Assembly: GCA_036426205.1 (NCBI GenBank)
Contig: CM071573.1
Span: 77,348,159-77,412,158 of the forward strand
Direction of reading: 5' to 3'
From: Ascaphus truei
Lineage: Eukaryota; Chordata; Amphibia; Anura; Ascaphidae
DNA: 64,000 nucleotides
Shown here: in pieces, positions 1-11,163 of the stretch
Numbering within the stretch: position 1 is the first letter of the stretch
How the letters are laid out: every line of letters starts with the position of its first letter
Position numbers and translations under genes: made by a program
Notes under the pieces: generated by a model
Told to the model about the DNA's origin: nothing
Database searches by the model: none
What the model saw: only the letters and a program-made list of their open reading frames with translations

Positions 1-135
1 TGAGATATTTCTTGTGGATTTCATTCTGAGGAGGAGAGAGAGATTCGTGGCTGAACTCAAGGAGAGGGAGGGGGGGGGGAGAGGACAGAAGGAGGGGGGG
101 TTGAAATTGCTGAGAAGGAGAAGACACAGACTGCC

Positions 136-490
136 AGGAGGAGACACTTAAGGCCCAGGGTCTTTATAGAGAAGAATACTCTGGCAGGGCTCAGTGAGGA
201 GGGGGTACTGTTTGAGCAGTAATGCAATAATGGCTCTTTATGAAGAGCTAAGGAGAGACTTAGATCCCCTGACTAACATGACTCATGCCGTGCCTGGTAT
301 AGACAAATTACTATGTTCATAAACATTTTTGGCCTCGGGGCCTTTCCAGTCAGTTTGGGCAGCTGTAAGCGGAATAACACAACCAACCTTCTCACGCTGA
401 TTCCGCCAATAACTTCATGCCTGACCTAGACGTGCTAGTAGGAGGTACATATAATTTCCTAATGCCACACAGTAGCAGGACCTCAAATGA
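136..490 (+). pseudogene. PIF/Harbinger transposase, broken N-terminal part
   Basis: Three reading-frame pieces resemble the start of a PIF/Harbinger transposase. From 136 one frame gives RRRHLRPRVF and runs to a stop at 220. From 230 a second frame gives MALYEELRRDLDPLT. After an in-frame stop at 320 the same frame gives LASGPFQSVWAAVSGITQ and then PTFSR before a stop at 398. The LASGPFQ and GITQPTFSR pieces match the helix-turn-helix-like N-terminal region of this family. The DDE catalytic part is not visible, so this is a truncated, inactive remnant. The purine-rich stretch at 1-120 may be its 5' flank. The call rests on motif recognition only. Confidence 0.7.
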
Positions 491-718
491 GCCTTTAATC
501 ACCTAGTGGGCCTTCCAAGCATGCGTGTGCAATGGATTGCAGGAGATATTTTGCAACCAGCGACATTATCACTCCCTAATTGTGCAGGGGGTGTGTGTTG
601 CACATATGCACACATATACCTGAGGGATGTGTACTTATCCCTCTTTGTTTTTTTATTATTTTACATATATTGACTTGTATTACTGTATGTTACACACTTG
701 TGGCATATATGTTCGTAT

Positions 719-742
719 GTATATGTATATATATATATATAT
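719..742. repeat. (TA)n microsatellite
   Basis: An uninterrupted alternating TA run, seen directly. No gene is visible between 500 and 1240; 840-1240 is A-rich with no recognisable element. Confidence 0.9.
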
Positions 743-1246
743 ATTATACACAAAATAGATGCCGCAGTCAAATCATCTCTGAATGACCTGATACTACATA
801 TAGCCAGGAATCAGGGTGAAAATTACCCTCTGGTGGTGCTACCGACCTAAGGAGAATATAAACACAAAAAGAAAAAAAGAAGGGCCAAAACAAAGGAGCA
901 CTCAAATAGTATGTAATGAAAAAATAGAAAAATGGACTTTAATAGCAATGCATAATTAAAACACACAAGACAAACTCAAACACATACCACATAATTAACT
1001 GCTGTAAAATAAACCTTATAATAACTATACACAAAAAAAACCTAAACCTGGAAAGACCAAATAATGAGAGTTCTAATAAGACATAACAAAACCAGGGGAA
1101 AGAAAATCCCCCTAGTAGTGTGACAAAGATCGGCTGATCTGAGAAAAAGAACTCAAAATAATTAATGGACAAACCAGAGCACAGAAAATTTCATCAAAAA
1201 CCTGCAAGTCAAACAGCTGAGAGAAAAATACTTTTTTTTGTATATA

Positions 1247-1500
1247 AGCAATACGATACCGTTTGAGCGAATATCAGAGGCAGCACTCCACAAGTTGTCA
1301 AAAAAGTTTTGTATTTAGTGTGAATTGGTTACTATGTACACACTAAATACAAAACTTTTTGACAACCTTGTGGAGTTGGCTGCCTGATATTCGCTCAAAC
1401 GGTATCGTATTGCTTATTTGATTTATAGGATTTGCACCCACCTTTATCTACCTGACGGAGTGCCTTGTTCTCATCTAATACTAATATATATATATATGTA
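1247..1500 (-). mobile_element. PLE-related fold-back element with 3' tail
   Basis: Arms at about 1247-1322 and 1338-1415 are inverted copies separated by a loop of about 17 bases. The arm sequence (CAATACGATACCGT, then TATCAGAGGCAGCACTCCA) reappears at 43858-43902 beside a hammerhead-like motif. The tail at 1421-1477 (TTTGCACCCACC to GTTCTCAT) matches, in reverse, the tail at 43795-43850. It is therefore a folded-back derivative of the PLE family best preserved at 43795-46784. It ends in a TA-rich run at 1480-1505. Confidence 0.65.
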
Positions 1501-1511
1501 TATACAAACAC

Positions 1512-1855
1512 TCACTACTCCCCCAAACCTCTGAAACGCTCTTCACCTTTAAGACCCATCTTAAAACCCACCTCTTTCACAAAGCATATGAGTAGCTCTG
1601 TGGCTGATGCTTTACTTCTCATACATCGACCTTGGCCCTTTGCAGACACACTTACCAGAACACCTACCTACTGTCTCTGTACATTCTTCCTACTTACCAA
1701 TTAGATTGTAAGCTCTTTAGGGCAGGTATTCTTTTTCCTAATGTTATTTGTATGTCTGAAGTGATTATTCCCATCATGTGTTATATTATTATGTCACATG
1801 TATCACTGCTGTGAAGAGCTATGTACCTGGATGGCGCTATATAAATAAAGTCTTA
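1512..1855 (+). mobile_element. L2-type LINE, 3' end
   Basis: The first part translates to a piece ending FKTHLKTHLFHKAYE, which is the usual C-terminal end of the L2 ORF2 protein. It is followed by the same 3' untranslated region as the longer copy at 48890-49245: a segment reading ATTAGATTGTAAGCTCTT and the terminal GGCGCTATATAAATAAAG. It is cut at 1849 by the large palindrome. Confidence 0.8.
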
Positions 1856-2450
1856 GTCCGGGGTGGGAAGGGAGCGATGATTTCAGGAACACACCAAAAA
1901 AATAGAAAATAAAAAATAATAGTGCAGTATATGAATACAATCAGAGTATATTAGATATCTTGGCTCTGTAGAAATTCCAACTTACAACAAGTGGAATATA
2001 AACGGGCAATGGTCTGACTCTGTCAGTATAGGTGAAGTTGTATCTCCAGCAGGGGATAGATTCAGGATCAGCAAACTTCAAAACGGAGATCATGCGGTGT
2101 CATGTACTCGAATCCAGATAGGATGTGGTGTGTATGGAGATAAAACGGACCAATGGTATAGATCGCAAAACACAATTTATCACATGGAAAAGAAAGTTGG
2201 AAATGTACTTACAATAAGTACAATATCTCTGTACACATAAGGGTATCATGAGACAGTAGAGTGCTGATCCTGGCTGGTAAGAGTACTCCCCGTCCTCCCA
2301 CAGCTCCAACCTCTCCGCCGATGGATGGCGTCTGACGTCACTTCCGGTAAACGGTGACGACATCCGGTTGAAGGCAATGGAGACGGACAGCATGATCGCA
2401 GCAAACTCAGTCGTCTTCACTTCGTGGGCAGCTGCAGCAGACTAACTTAA

Positions 2451-2494
2451 CACTCTTACGCGTTTCGCTGTACTATACAGCTTCCTCAGGAGCA
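2451..2494 (-). ncRNA. Hammerhead-like motif, left arm of palindrome
   Basis: On the minus strand: CTGAGGA core, one extra A, a stem GCTGTA/TACAGC, then GAAA and the palindromic tract ACGCGT. This is the order of a type I hammerhead (helix I, CUGANGA, helix II, GAAA, short helix III, cleavage site). Helix I is weak here and needs a bulge. The extra A between the core and helix II is not canonical. Confidence 0.55.
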
Positions 2495-2524
2495 GATATG
2501 CTATGTGATAAATAGGAGCAGATA

Positions 2525-2568
2525 TGCTCCTGAGGAAGCTGTCTAAGTACAGCGAAACGTGTAGAGCT
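2525..2568 (+). ncRNA. Hammerhead-like motif, right arm of palindrome
   Basis: Same motif on the plus strand: GCTC, CTGAGGA, helix II arms built from GCTGT and ACAGC, GAAA, ACGTGTA, GAGC. GCTC and GAGC form a four-pair helix I. Helix II here has drifted in its loop relative to the left arm but keeps its pairing. Confidence 0.55.
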
Positions 2569-3574
2569 TGTTAAGTTAGTCTGCTGCAGCTGCCCATGAA
2601 GTGAAGACGACTGAGTTTGCTGCCAATCCACTGCTGTCCGTCTCCATTGCCTTCAACCGGATGTCGTCACCCGTTTACCGGAAGTGACGTCAGACGCCAT
2701 CCATCGGCGGAGAGGTTGGAGCTGTGGGAGGACGGGAGTACTCTTACCATCCAGGATCAGCACTCTACTGTCTCACGATACCCTTATGTGTACAGAGATA
2801 TTGTACTTATTGTAAGTACATTTCCAACTTTCTTTTCCATGTGATAAATAGTGTTTTTGCGATCTATACCATTGGTCCGTTTTTATCTCCCATACACACC
2901 ACATCCTATCTGGATTCGAGTACATGACACCGGCATGATCTCCGTTTTGAAGTTTGCCTGATCCTGAATCTATTCCCCTGCTGGAGATACAACTTCACCT
3001 ATACTGACAGAGTCAGACCATTGCCCGTTTATATTCCACTTGTTGTAAGTTGGAATTTCTACAGAGCCAAGATATCTAATATACTCTGATTGTATTCATA
3101 TACTGCACTATTATTGTTTTTATTTTCTATTTTTTTGGTGTGTTCCTGAAATCATCGCTCCCTTCCCACCCCAGACCAAGACTGCTTTTGTAGGGAATCC
3201 TTGCATATTCCTTGGAAGGTTGAGAAGTATTTTTTTGGGTTACACATCATCCTATGTAATATTTTTGTTGCATCTTTTACTTGTGTTGTGGGGATTTTAG
3301 TGCCGATTCAAATCACTTGGGTTCGCTATATAAATAAAGATATACACATACTGTACATACATGCAAATGTAGTCACTACTCTTTCACTTTCATCTTCCGA
3401 CCCGAAATGTGTAGAATTTATGCTAGATGAAACATGGCGAACAATTTTAATGCAATTTATGCTTAACGTTATAGCCGGGGTTAACACGACACTGCGCCTT
3501 AAAGCTGGTGCGTCATTAAACACGAGATTCTGACTGCTTCTTACCTTCTCAGCTCAGCACAGCTCCTATAGACT

Positions 3575-3705
3575 GGTAAGAGGAAATCCAGGATAGAGCT
3601 CTGTTACGGATACCAAGAGTATGGAGAATTTGAAGGAGAAGAGGGTGATCCACGGTATCAAAGGCTCTAAAGAGGTTGAGTAATATGAACAGAATGTGTA
3701 CAGAG
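3575..3705 (-). mobile_element. L2-type LINE, reverse transcriptase fragment
   Basis: Minus-strand translation contains [20 protein letters not shown] followed by [12 protein letters not shown], matching the same segment of the longer L2 copy at 47380-47460. It is an isolated fragment of the palm region upstream of YADD. Confidence 0.75.
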
Positions 3706-4029
3706 GAAAAAAAATGTAGGGAGGAGCCCCCCAAAATGACCCGTGCTGCTGAGTATGCAATCCAGAAACCAATAACAAGTACAGTATTCTTGCAAATACA
3801 TCCGGGTAGTTGGGAGTCAAGGCAGTTGTAAGAGCACATGATGCAAGCCAAGTCAGACTAGTGACTTAACCCCTAGTACCGGTAACAGCCAAGCAGTAAA
3901 AGAGGGTTGACCGGAGACGGTCTCTCGACCGGCAGCGGACCCCTTAGATATATATACTCCGCAAATATGGCTGATACACCTGGGGCGGCTTGGTAGAAAT
4001 AAATTAAGTTGAACTTACTGCATCTTCTT

Positions 4030-4260
4030 GCTCTGTCCGGTTCGGCGTGCTCCAGGCTGTTGAAATAAGTAGACGAAACCTTTCAATGAAGAGAGAAAAT
4101 AAGCGGGCACTGCTTGCAAAAAAACGAAAGTCTGGACTGTGCTAACGAAAAATTATTCCTTTATTTGACCATAAACAAAAATGAATAAAATAGGGAATAG
4201 ACCCCCTGTACACTTTAACGCGTTTCACCCCTATGGGGCTTTGTCAAAGAGTGTATACAG
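4030..4260 (-). mobile_element. PLE-like non-autonomous fragment
   Basis: No protein is visible. The block ends at 4206-4260 in a hammerhead-like motif and runs directly into the next fold-back at 4255. Minus-strand limits are approximate. Confidence 0.45.
4206..4260 (-). ncRNA. Hammerhead-like motif, U3/A8 variant
   Basis: On the minus strand: CTGTATACACT, then TTGACAA, extra A, stem GCCCC-ATA-GGGGT, GAAA, ACGCGT, then AGTGTACAG. The outer arms CTGTA..CACT and AGTGTACAG are complementary and would form helix I. The core has U and A where the canonical motif has C3 and G8, which normally pair with each other. Confidence 0.5.
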
Positions 4261-4545
4261 ATGCAGCCACGGGTATCCAAACACTTGCCTTGGAAAATCT
4301 GGGGCAATCTTCCAGTAATGCTGCAACATTCCTGTGACATTTCTGCAGACAGACTAATGGCCCATCAGATTAACACAGCGGGGGTCCCTGGCAAACTGAA
4401 TGGGACTGCCAGGAACTCCCGCTGTGTTCATCCGATGGGCCATTAGTCTGTCTGCAGAAATGTCAGAGAAATGTTGCAGCATTACTGGGAGATTGCCCCA
4501 GATTTTCCAAGGCAAATGTTTAGATACTCGTGGCTGCATCTGTAT
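4255..4545. repeat. 291 bp fold-back MITE
   Basis: A near-perfect palindrome centred near 4400: the first half (from ATACAGATGCAGCCACG) is mirrored in the second half (to CGTGGCTGCATCTGTAT). It explains why the two strands give almost identical short peptides. No target duplication could be assigned, so the class is unknown. Confidence 0.85.
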
Positions 4546-4989
4546 GTTTGTTGCCTGCTACAATCTCAGTGTCGTTGTTATCAGATTTAGCGCCTTTACT
4601 CACTGAGCCACTCACTTGTGCGGATAGGTTTAACCATACTTTGAAAGCTATGGCAAGTAAGGTTCAACCGAACACAATGAAAAGCAATGCTAAAAATGGA
4701 AAGAAGAAAGCTGATTAAAAAGAAGACAAAAGCAATCAACATCAAGAACCTCAAGAATAACAGCAGAGAATTTAAATGATAAAACAATTTGCTTTGGTTT
4801 GCTTGAAATTCATGGGGACACTTTAACAAACAAGGGAAGATTGTAGATGAAAGCGCAGAAAAAACTGAAGGAATCCCCAACAAAAACAAGACAGGAAAAT
4901 AGCCGATGAGCCAAAGCAATTACTGGGGAGATGGCAAGAAATGAATCAATGTCAGGATGCAAGATCAAGAACTGAATATACAGAGCTGT

Positions 4990-5490
4990 GTTAGACAATC
5001 CGTAAATGTATAACGTAATAAATGTTAACTGTGATATGGTGAAAAAGACTATAAAGATAACAAAAGCTTAAAGAGGATGAAGCAAACCATTGCACCCAAA
5101 CAAGACGTGAGATCAAAAATAAAAGAAAGCGCATTTATCATAAAGAGAGTTGAGGATTTCACCATGAAATTGTACAGAAACACAGATAACACAGGGCATA
5201 ATCCAGCATAGGAACAGCGAGAAGAAACCACCAATGATGTAACATGCGGCCTTCCAGAAGAAGTGACAAAAGCAGTATAATCCAATTCCAAGAATGGGAA
5301 GGGGAATATGATATTACAATTGAAGTCTTGAAAGAAGCTGGGAAAGTTGTAGAGAAAATTCTTGTAAAACTCTTTACATGCTGCTTGAAGAAATGTCCAG
5401 AACAATGGAGCAATGCCATAATTATCCTCATTTATAAGAAAGGAGACAAAGAAGACCTTAAGAACTACAGACCAATCAGTATACCTCTAA
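4990..5490 (+). pseudogene. RTE-type LINE ORF, 5' piece of reverse transcriptase
   Basis: Translated pieces include [20 protein letters not shown] and NYRPISI (about 5394-5486), the RT motif that precedes the palm in RTE/BovB-like LINEs. Upstream, EDFTMKLYRNTDN (about 5150-5190) and LPEEVTKAV fit the linker between endonuclease and RT. Frameshifts and stops break the frame. The element stops at about 5490 where a GC-rich insertion begins and resumes at about 6165. Confidence 0.65.
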
Positions 5491-5494
5491 GGCT

Positions 5495-6165
5495 AAGGTG
5501 CCGCTGCCTCAGACCACGCGCCCACACTGCAGACAGGCGGCGCGTAGAGAGGCACTTGACCGCTATCTGCGATCTGTAGGGAGCGGGAGCTGGAGCAGGG
5601 GGGGGCGTGGCCAAAACGGGTTGGGTGGGCGCGGCAACGATGTCGGGAGGGCGGGGCCATTACACTGTGCTGGAGAAGAAAAACATCCCGAAGGAAAGTA
5701 GCTGGAACACAGCTAATTCAAAGGAACTGGCAGGCAGGCAGGATAAAAAAAAGTTTATTAACTAAAAAACAAGTACATAATGTTGGTCCTGGCAGGTACT
5801 CTGGCACGTTTCGCGTGCTGGGCGCTTTGTCAAAGAGACACTGTGCCAGAGGGTGTCTCGGCTCACACAGGAGAGAGTCTGTGGAAGGGAGCAGGGGGGC
5901 TCCCTTTGTGCTGCAGAAGACAAATCGCTGCTTTCCTCCCCCTTCTCCTCCCCGCTCCCCAAAGCCTCCACGCTCCCCGAAGCCTCCCCTCCTCCTCTCC
6001 TCATTGGCTCACCGCCACACCACGTGACGCGTCACCGCTCAGGATTACAATTCTCTTGCATCCCCTGGCGGCTGATGCGTCACAGCGTGTAGCGAGCCCT
6101 GCAGGGAGGAGGGACTGGGGCCGGCTCAGGAGGAAATCATGTCCAGTGAGTGACAGGCCTAATAG
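5495..6165 (-). mobile_element. GC-rich PLE-like insertion inside the RTE LINE
   Basis: This block is visibly richer in GC and CpG than the LINE on either side. It carries a hammerhead-like motif on the minus strand (5800-5852) and no recognisable coding sequence. The LINE reading frame resumes after it, so it is a later insertion. I could not identify a clean target duplication, so both limits are approximate. Confidence 0.55.
5800..5852 (-). ncRNA. Hammerhead-like motif, U3/A8 variant
   Basis: On the minus strand: TTGACAA, extra A, stem GCG/CGC, GAAA, then ACGTGCC. A perfect nine-base inverted pair, CTCTGGCAC-type and GTGCCAGAG, flanks the core and could form an extended helix I, with eight unpaired bases on the 5' side. 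Confidence 0.45.
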
Positions 6166-7340
6166 TGTATGAGATTTTAGAACATACTCGGTAATCAAGT
6201 ACAACAGACCCTGGACTTTGCCCAGCCTAGAGAGCAAACAGGATTTCACAGTGAATATAACACAATGGACCACATGCATGTGGTACAAGAAGTGATTACC
6301 GGAAGTAATGAATGCCATCTACCACTCAGGTTAGGATTTGTAAATTATGAAAAAGCATTTGTGTCTGTCTACACCTCAGTTGTCTTAGATGCATTAAGAA
6401 GACAAAGTGTTGAAAGAGCGTATATTAATATTAAAAAGAACATTTACGAGAATGCTATTAACCATTACATTAAATGAAGATACAAGCAAGATAAGCATCA
6501 GCAAGGGAGTATGATAGGGAGACACCATGTTACCAAAGCTTTTCACGGCAATACTTGAATGAAGTAAAATCAACTATAAATACTTGAGTCACCTGCAATT
6601 TCCAGATGAGACTGTTATGTTTGCCACTCGTCCAAAAGTCCTCCAGCAACAAAAAATGAGAGCTTGCCGAAGCAAGTAAGAATGTGGGTCTCCATAGGAA
6701 TCTCAGCGAGACCAAAGTGATGCTCAACAAATGTGTCAACTCGGCAAAGATCGAATTAAATCTAATAGAACTTGAAGAAGTCGAAGACTATGTCTACCTT
6801 GACCAGAAAGTAACAATGGATGGGTACCTTTTCAATGAAATCAAGAAAGAATGAAGATGGGATGGAGGCATTTGGAAGAAACAAGACACTATTTCAAGGG
6901 AACCTTCCACTGTGTCAAAAAGGAACGTTTGCTATCACAGTATTCTGCCCGTTCTCACGTATGATGTGAAACTTGGACCCTAAATGCGAAGATAATTCAA
7001 AAATGTCAGACAACACAAAGAACTATGGAGAGGGGTATGCTGGGTATTACCCGAAGAGACAGGGAAAATAATTTAATAAACATCTGTGAGATCATCACAA
7101 GGATGAAGAAATTAAAATGGCAGTGGGCCTGACATAGAGCAAGATGAAATTACCATCATTGGACACAAATGGTATTCAACTGGATTCCAAAAGATATCGC
7201 AAGTCCAAGACAACGACAAAAAGTAAGATGGGATGAAAAAAACAAAAGCGGTTGGAGCAACATGAAGAAGAAAGACCAATCGGGGAAGACCTTCATCCAG
7301 CAGTGGATCAACAAGTGCTGAAGATGATGATATGTACTGT
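6165..7340 (+). pseudogene. RTE-type LINE ORF, 3' piece
   Basis: Pieces in order: a palm region reading LGFVNYEKAFVSVYTS (about 6331-6378), the catalytic-box equivalent FPDETVMFAT (about 6600), GDTMLPKLFTAILE (about 6518-6560), ERGMLGITRRDRENN (about 7029-7075) and a C-terminal KVRWDEKNKSGWSNMK (about 7222-7270). These are in RTE/BovB order. The palm aspartate is changed (FVN in place of FVD) and the FADD box reads PDET, so the enzyme is dead as well as frameshifted. Confidence 0.7.
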
Positions 7341-9141
7341 ATAGAGTGAGATAGGAGATAGTGGCTAGAAAGAGAGCGCGAATTGAGGTAAATGTTACTC
7401 TATATGTCACATTTGCTTCTCTCGTACAGTGTTTCTGAAATCCTGGCTTTCGGGGTGTGCTACTGTTGCTGGTGGAACTGGTTGGCTGGCTGTTACACTG
7501 GGTGCAAAAAGTAAATAATATATATTTTTAACCCCCCCCTGTAAACTGAATTGATTATGTTGTTGTTGTTATTATTATTATTATGATTAAAATAATGCTG
7601 TAATGTGGTAGCTGTACTCCAAAAACAGAGCAGTGCATCAAAACACACTTCTCTCTACACTGATACATAGAGCCCTTAGACATGTCCAGTTCTGCCATCA
7701 CTCACTTCTTCTTTCCCTCTTAATAAACTCCCCCTTTCACCTTAGTCTTATAACCTGATACCAATGGTAGATAAGTACTCCCCTTCTCAGCCTTCCACCT
7801 CATAATCTGTATTTCTGTTTGTTCCCTGCGACTTTGTTCTATCTGCTCACGTCTCATTACACAGGAAGATGCTCAGAACTGACATCTCCATACCTCGTGC
7901 ATCAATTTTAATTAATTGTGTGCTGCTTCCTTTAACTCGCATATTCTGTTGCACTGTGAATGGTTCCATACATAATTATTATTAATAATACAAGCACAAG
8001 AGTCCCACCTACATAATTTTACCGAACACTTTCCAATCTATATATTGAAAAAGGCTTTAACACTCAATCAGACACAGTCTTAACAAGAAAGTCCTGATGT
8101 CCTCAACCTTTTGGCCCATCAAAAAAAATGCTATGATCAATAAAAAATAACACGCAAGTAATAGAGGCCAAAAAGCATATGAGTGACCTGACCCGTGACA
8201 ATGATAATTGTCAATAAAGCTGTGTTCTAAAGAAATCCTATTTATGCGTTTTAATAATGTTTTCAGAATTTCATCAATCATTCTTTTAGTCCGTTAATAT
8301 GATGAAAAGCGGTAAAGGCGCTCAATAAATTCCAATAAATGAGCAAATGAAAAAAGTGTAATTAGTTTACCAATGGGAATCATATATTGACATGTGTAAA
8401 TTAATTTCCAAACATTCACATCACATTTATATATACAAAGGGGCCCCAGCACACAAATAGATACGATAGACAATTGCCAATTTGAATAAGTCAATAAAGG
8501 TGTATTTGGCAAAATTTGTGGCAGCTGTACAATATACCCAAACGCAGGGTCTGGAGATCACATCTCGTGAAACAACAACTGCAATAATGTGGAGGGAAAG
8601 GAGTGGTTTGGGGTGAAAAAAAGGGGGATGGAGGATAACAACAATGCGACGACAAAAGGAGGGGAAAAAAACCCAGGAAAAACGTATAATACACGTAAAA
8701 AATGTAGGGTGAAAAAGTAGGGGGGCAACGAACGTTCCGGGGCCTCTGACGCTCCTTCTTACAGGTCCCCCCTGCCTCTGTACACCAATTTATCTACAGT
8801 TTATATTTATACATTTAGTTATTTCTGGAGCGCTAATTTACAAACATACTTTTTGTACTCACATCACATTCATTCACTACAATCATGATTAAATATAAAT
8901 ATATATATATACACTTCATGTCTTAAAAATAATCTAATTTTTTCACGTACATATATATACCGAGGAGGTGCAAAACTGTCCAAAAGGCATTCACAAAACT
9001 TTATGCAATTTTCCCCCCAATTTGATTCTATGCAAAACGTTTCACCAAGCCTCGAAGGGTTAATAACGTTCCCAAATTAGTACGCTTTCAGCGACATATC
9101 GCCAGGCAGTGATGGTAAGCCAGACATTGTATCAGCAGCAC
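7341..9141. other. No gene recognised
   Basis: AT-rich sequence with a short GTT/ATT repeat near 7561-7588 and TA-rich patches near 8893-8912. The 8290-8720 part resembles PLE-type filler (it contains GGCGCTCAATAAAT) but I cannot assign it. Confidence 0.5.
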
Positions 9142-9547
9142 GAGAGACGGGCAAACCGGTCCAAATCCTTTTCCTGGATTTCCCCGCGTTTTCCATTAAA
9201 ATTCCGTTCCGCGGTGTAAAATCCGCTGACGCATTGTTCTAGTTTCAATCCACGCGAATTCATCCAAAACCGCCATTGGATACACTCTATTGGTGGAAAT
9301 AACAATCCAGCCGCGGATTCCTCGATCCTCTGAAGGGTTTTTAGAATCAAATCCGTGGATTCAGCAATCTGCGAATCCGCGAATCCGCTCGCAGATTGCT
9401 GAATCCACGGATTGGATTCTTAAAATCCATCAAAGGATTGCGGAGTCCGAGGATGGATTGTTGGTGTTAAAAATAAAAAATAAAATCTGCAAATGGTGAA
9501 TCGTCATTTTTGAGACTGATCCGTGGAAATTCATGGACCAAAGGAAC
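9142..9547. mobile_element. hAT-type MITE, family B, copy 1
   Basis: It shares its whole layout with 26567-26980: a start like GAGAGACGGGCAAACC, then CGTTTTCC, TGGTGTAAAATCC, an internal inverted repeat around 9340-9410, TCGTCATTTTTGAGACTGAT and CCAAAGGAACCG. Its 3' end is missing where the next MITE begins. The internal hairpin (GATTGCTGAATCC and its mirror) is seen directly. Confidence 0.75.
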
Positions 9548-9729
9548 CGGGTTGCCAACTGCAGTCCTCAAAGGCCACAAACAGGGCAGATTTTCAGGAT
9601 ATCCTTGCTTCAGTACAGGTGGCTCAATCAGTGCCTCAGTCAAACACTGCCTCACCTGTGCTGAAGCAGGGATATCCTGAAAACCTGACCTGTTGGTAGA
9701 TTTTGAGGACTGGAGTTGGCGCCACCTGG
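9548..9729. mobile_element. hAT-type MITE, family A, copy 1
   Basis: A palindromic element of the family with ends CAGGGGTGGCCAACTC and its mirror; the inside reads TCAGGATATCCTTGCTTC..GAAGCAGGGATATCCTGA. Here the ends have drifted (CGGGTTGCC, GGCGCCACCTG). Other copies in the window carry 8-bp target duplications, which places the family with hAT. Confidence 0.8.
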
Positions 9730-11159
9730 TATAGGGAGCTGCTCTAAAAATTAAATATGTCATACTTTATGCATTTAGTAGCTTTGGTGACCTTAACAAT
9801 ATTGTGGTTTTCTACCGACCCGTGTAAACCAGGATTGTCCCAGGGTAAATCAGGACATTTAATAGCTTTACCTGGATCAGATGCTATTCCAGCATTAAAA
9901 ATGTAATTCTCTATTGCTTCAGTCAGGGACCAAACCATTAAAATTATTACTGTATGTAGTCGCTATTGGTAAAGAGATGGGGAAACAGCCACATACAGTA
10001 AAATACATGTATTAACTCTAAGCTACTTAACAGACTTGGCCACATTTTGCAGATGAGTACTGCTATCAATGTAATCTCTAAATTAACCCTATAGCGGTGA
10101 GACCAGGGGAATATAAACAGGATTAGTTTATTGGCATTGTTCAAAGGATTTCACATTTCAGCTCATGAATATTTTGTCAATTCAAGCCGATGTTGACAGA
10201 CTTATCTAAGGTAAATGAAGGATCAAAAGTTAGTTTTAGAAATCCCATCTTTGTCAAATTAGCATTATCCTCAACATGAAGCTTTTTCTCTGCCACCATA
10301 TGTTTAGGATGCTTATGAACAAATGCTGGCTCAAAAATTAATCAGAGTTTTTACGGTCCAGTGTGCAAAGCAGCCATGGCATCTTTCTGTAGCCTTCTTC
10401 ACAGACAAAAACATGACACTTTCCAGAGTAGGTCTTAATCTGACACTAATTAGAGCATCTATTTTTCTAGCAGCTGTGAAGAACCGTGTTTGGCAAGAGA
10501 TGGAAAGGTAGCAGCCATTTGCTATCTACTTCTAAGTAGGCATGGGTCATGTATCAACATTTCTCAGGGGGAAATGCAGTAACCGACTTACTGTATTGAA
10601 GAAGAATATTCCTCTGAAAGTAATACCAGGTGTTTACTTTGATACTATATACAGATCTAGCACACGTTTTGCACCCACTGGCACATTCTAGCAGGTGTGA
10701 TAGCGCATACGCGCTATGTCCGCAGCAATGCACCTACGAGAGTAATAATGTTTGATACTTTTGCGTCATTGTTTTAGGCACCAAGAATACTCTGCTACAC
10801 TCAAACCTCATAATAGCTGAGGGGACTGCAGTGCATTCAAATTGATGGGAATACAAAATTGTAATTAAAGTCCAAGGTTCAGAAAAATGGAAAGGCCAAA
10901 TTTTGTATTTAGCTTGTGCAGAAGAGCAGGCCCGCTCACATCTCGATCCGGGTCATGTTTTCAGATTCTTAGATTACTAATAGCAGGTACTGTAGCTGTT
11001 CAGCAAGCCCCATGTACCTACTGAGCTCTATTTATCAGCTATTGGTTGGGGTTTTAAAGTATACAAAACACACCTCAACTACACCTCTCATACCCAGGAT
11101 GATACTTTCAGAGCTAGGGACTGGCGCACATCTATAACATCAAGTGCAAACAGCTATTT
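9730..11159. other. No gene recognised
   Basis: Mostly AT-rich single-copy-looking sequence. Short frames on both strands have no recognisable motif. Confidence 0.5.
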
Positions 11160-11163
11160 TTAG

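Larger units (their letters stand above)
1849..3183. repeat. 1.3 kb near-perfect palindrome (head-to-head repeat dimer)
   Basis: The left arm (1849-about 2503) and right arm (about 2519-3183) are inverted copies of one another, differing by scattered substitutions and small indels, around a spacer of roughly 15-20 bases near 2510. The outer ends read AGTCTTAGTC on the left and, in reverse, AGTCTTGGTC on the right. A hammerhead-like motif lies at the inner end of each arm, pointing outward. No open frame crosses the arms; the short frames are mirror images of each other. I read it as two copies of a non-autonomous PLE-like element joined 5' end to 5' end. Confidence 0.85.

Noticed and set aside
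4261..4539. Nearly identical 61-residue frames on both strands
   Set aside because: They are mirror images produced by the 291-bp palindrome, not genes.
9142..9729. The two adjacent MITEs as one larger transposon
   Set aside because: The first part matches 26567-26980 and the second matches eight other loci independently, so they are separate elements side by side.
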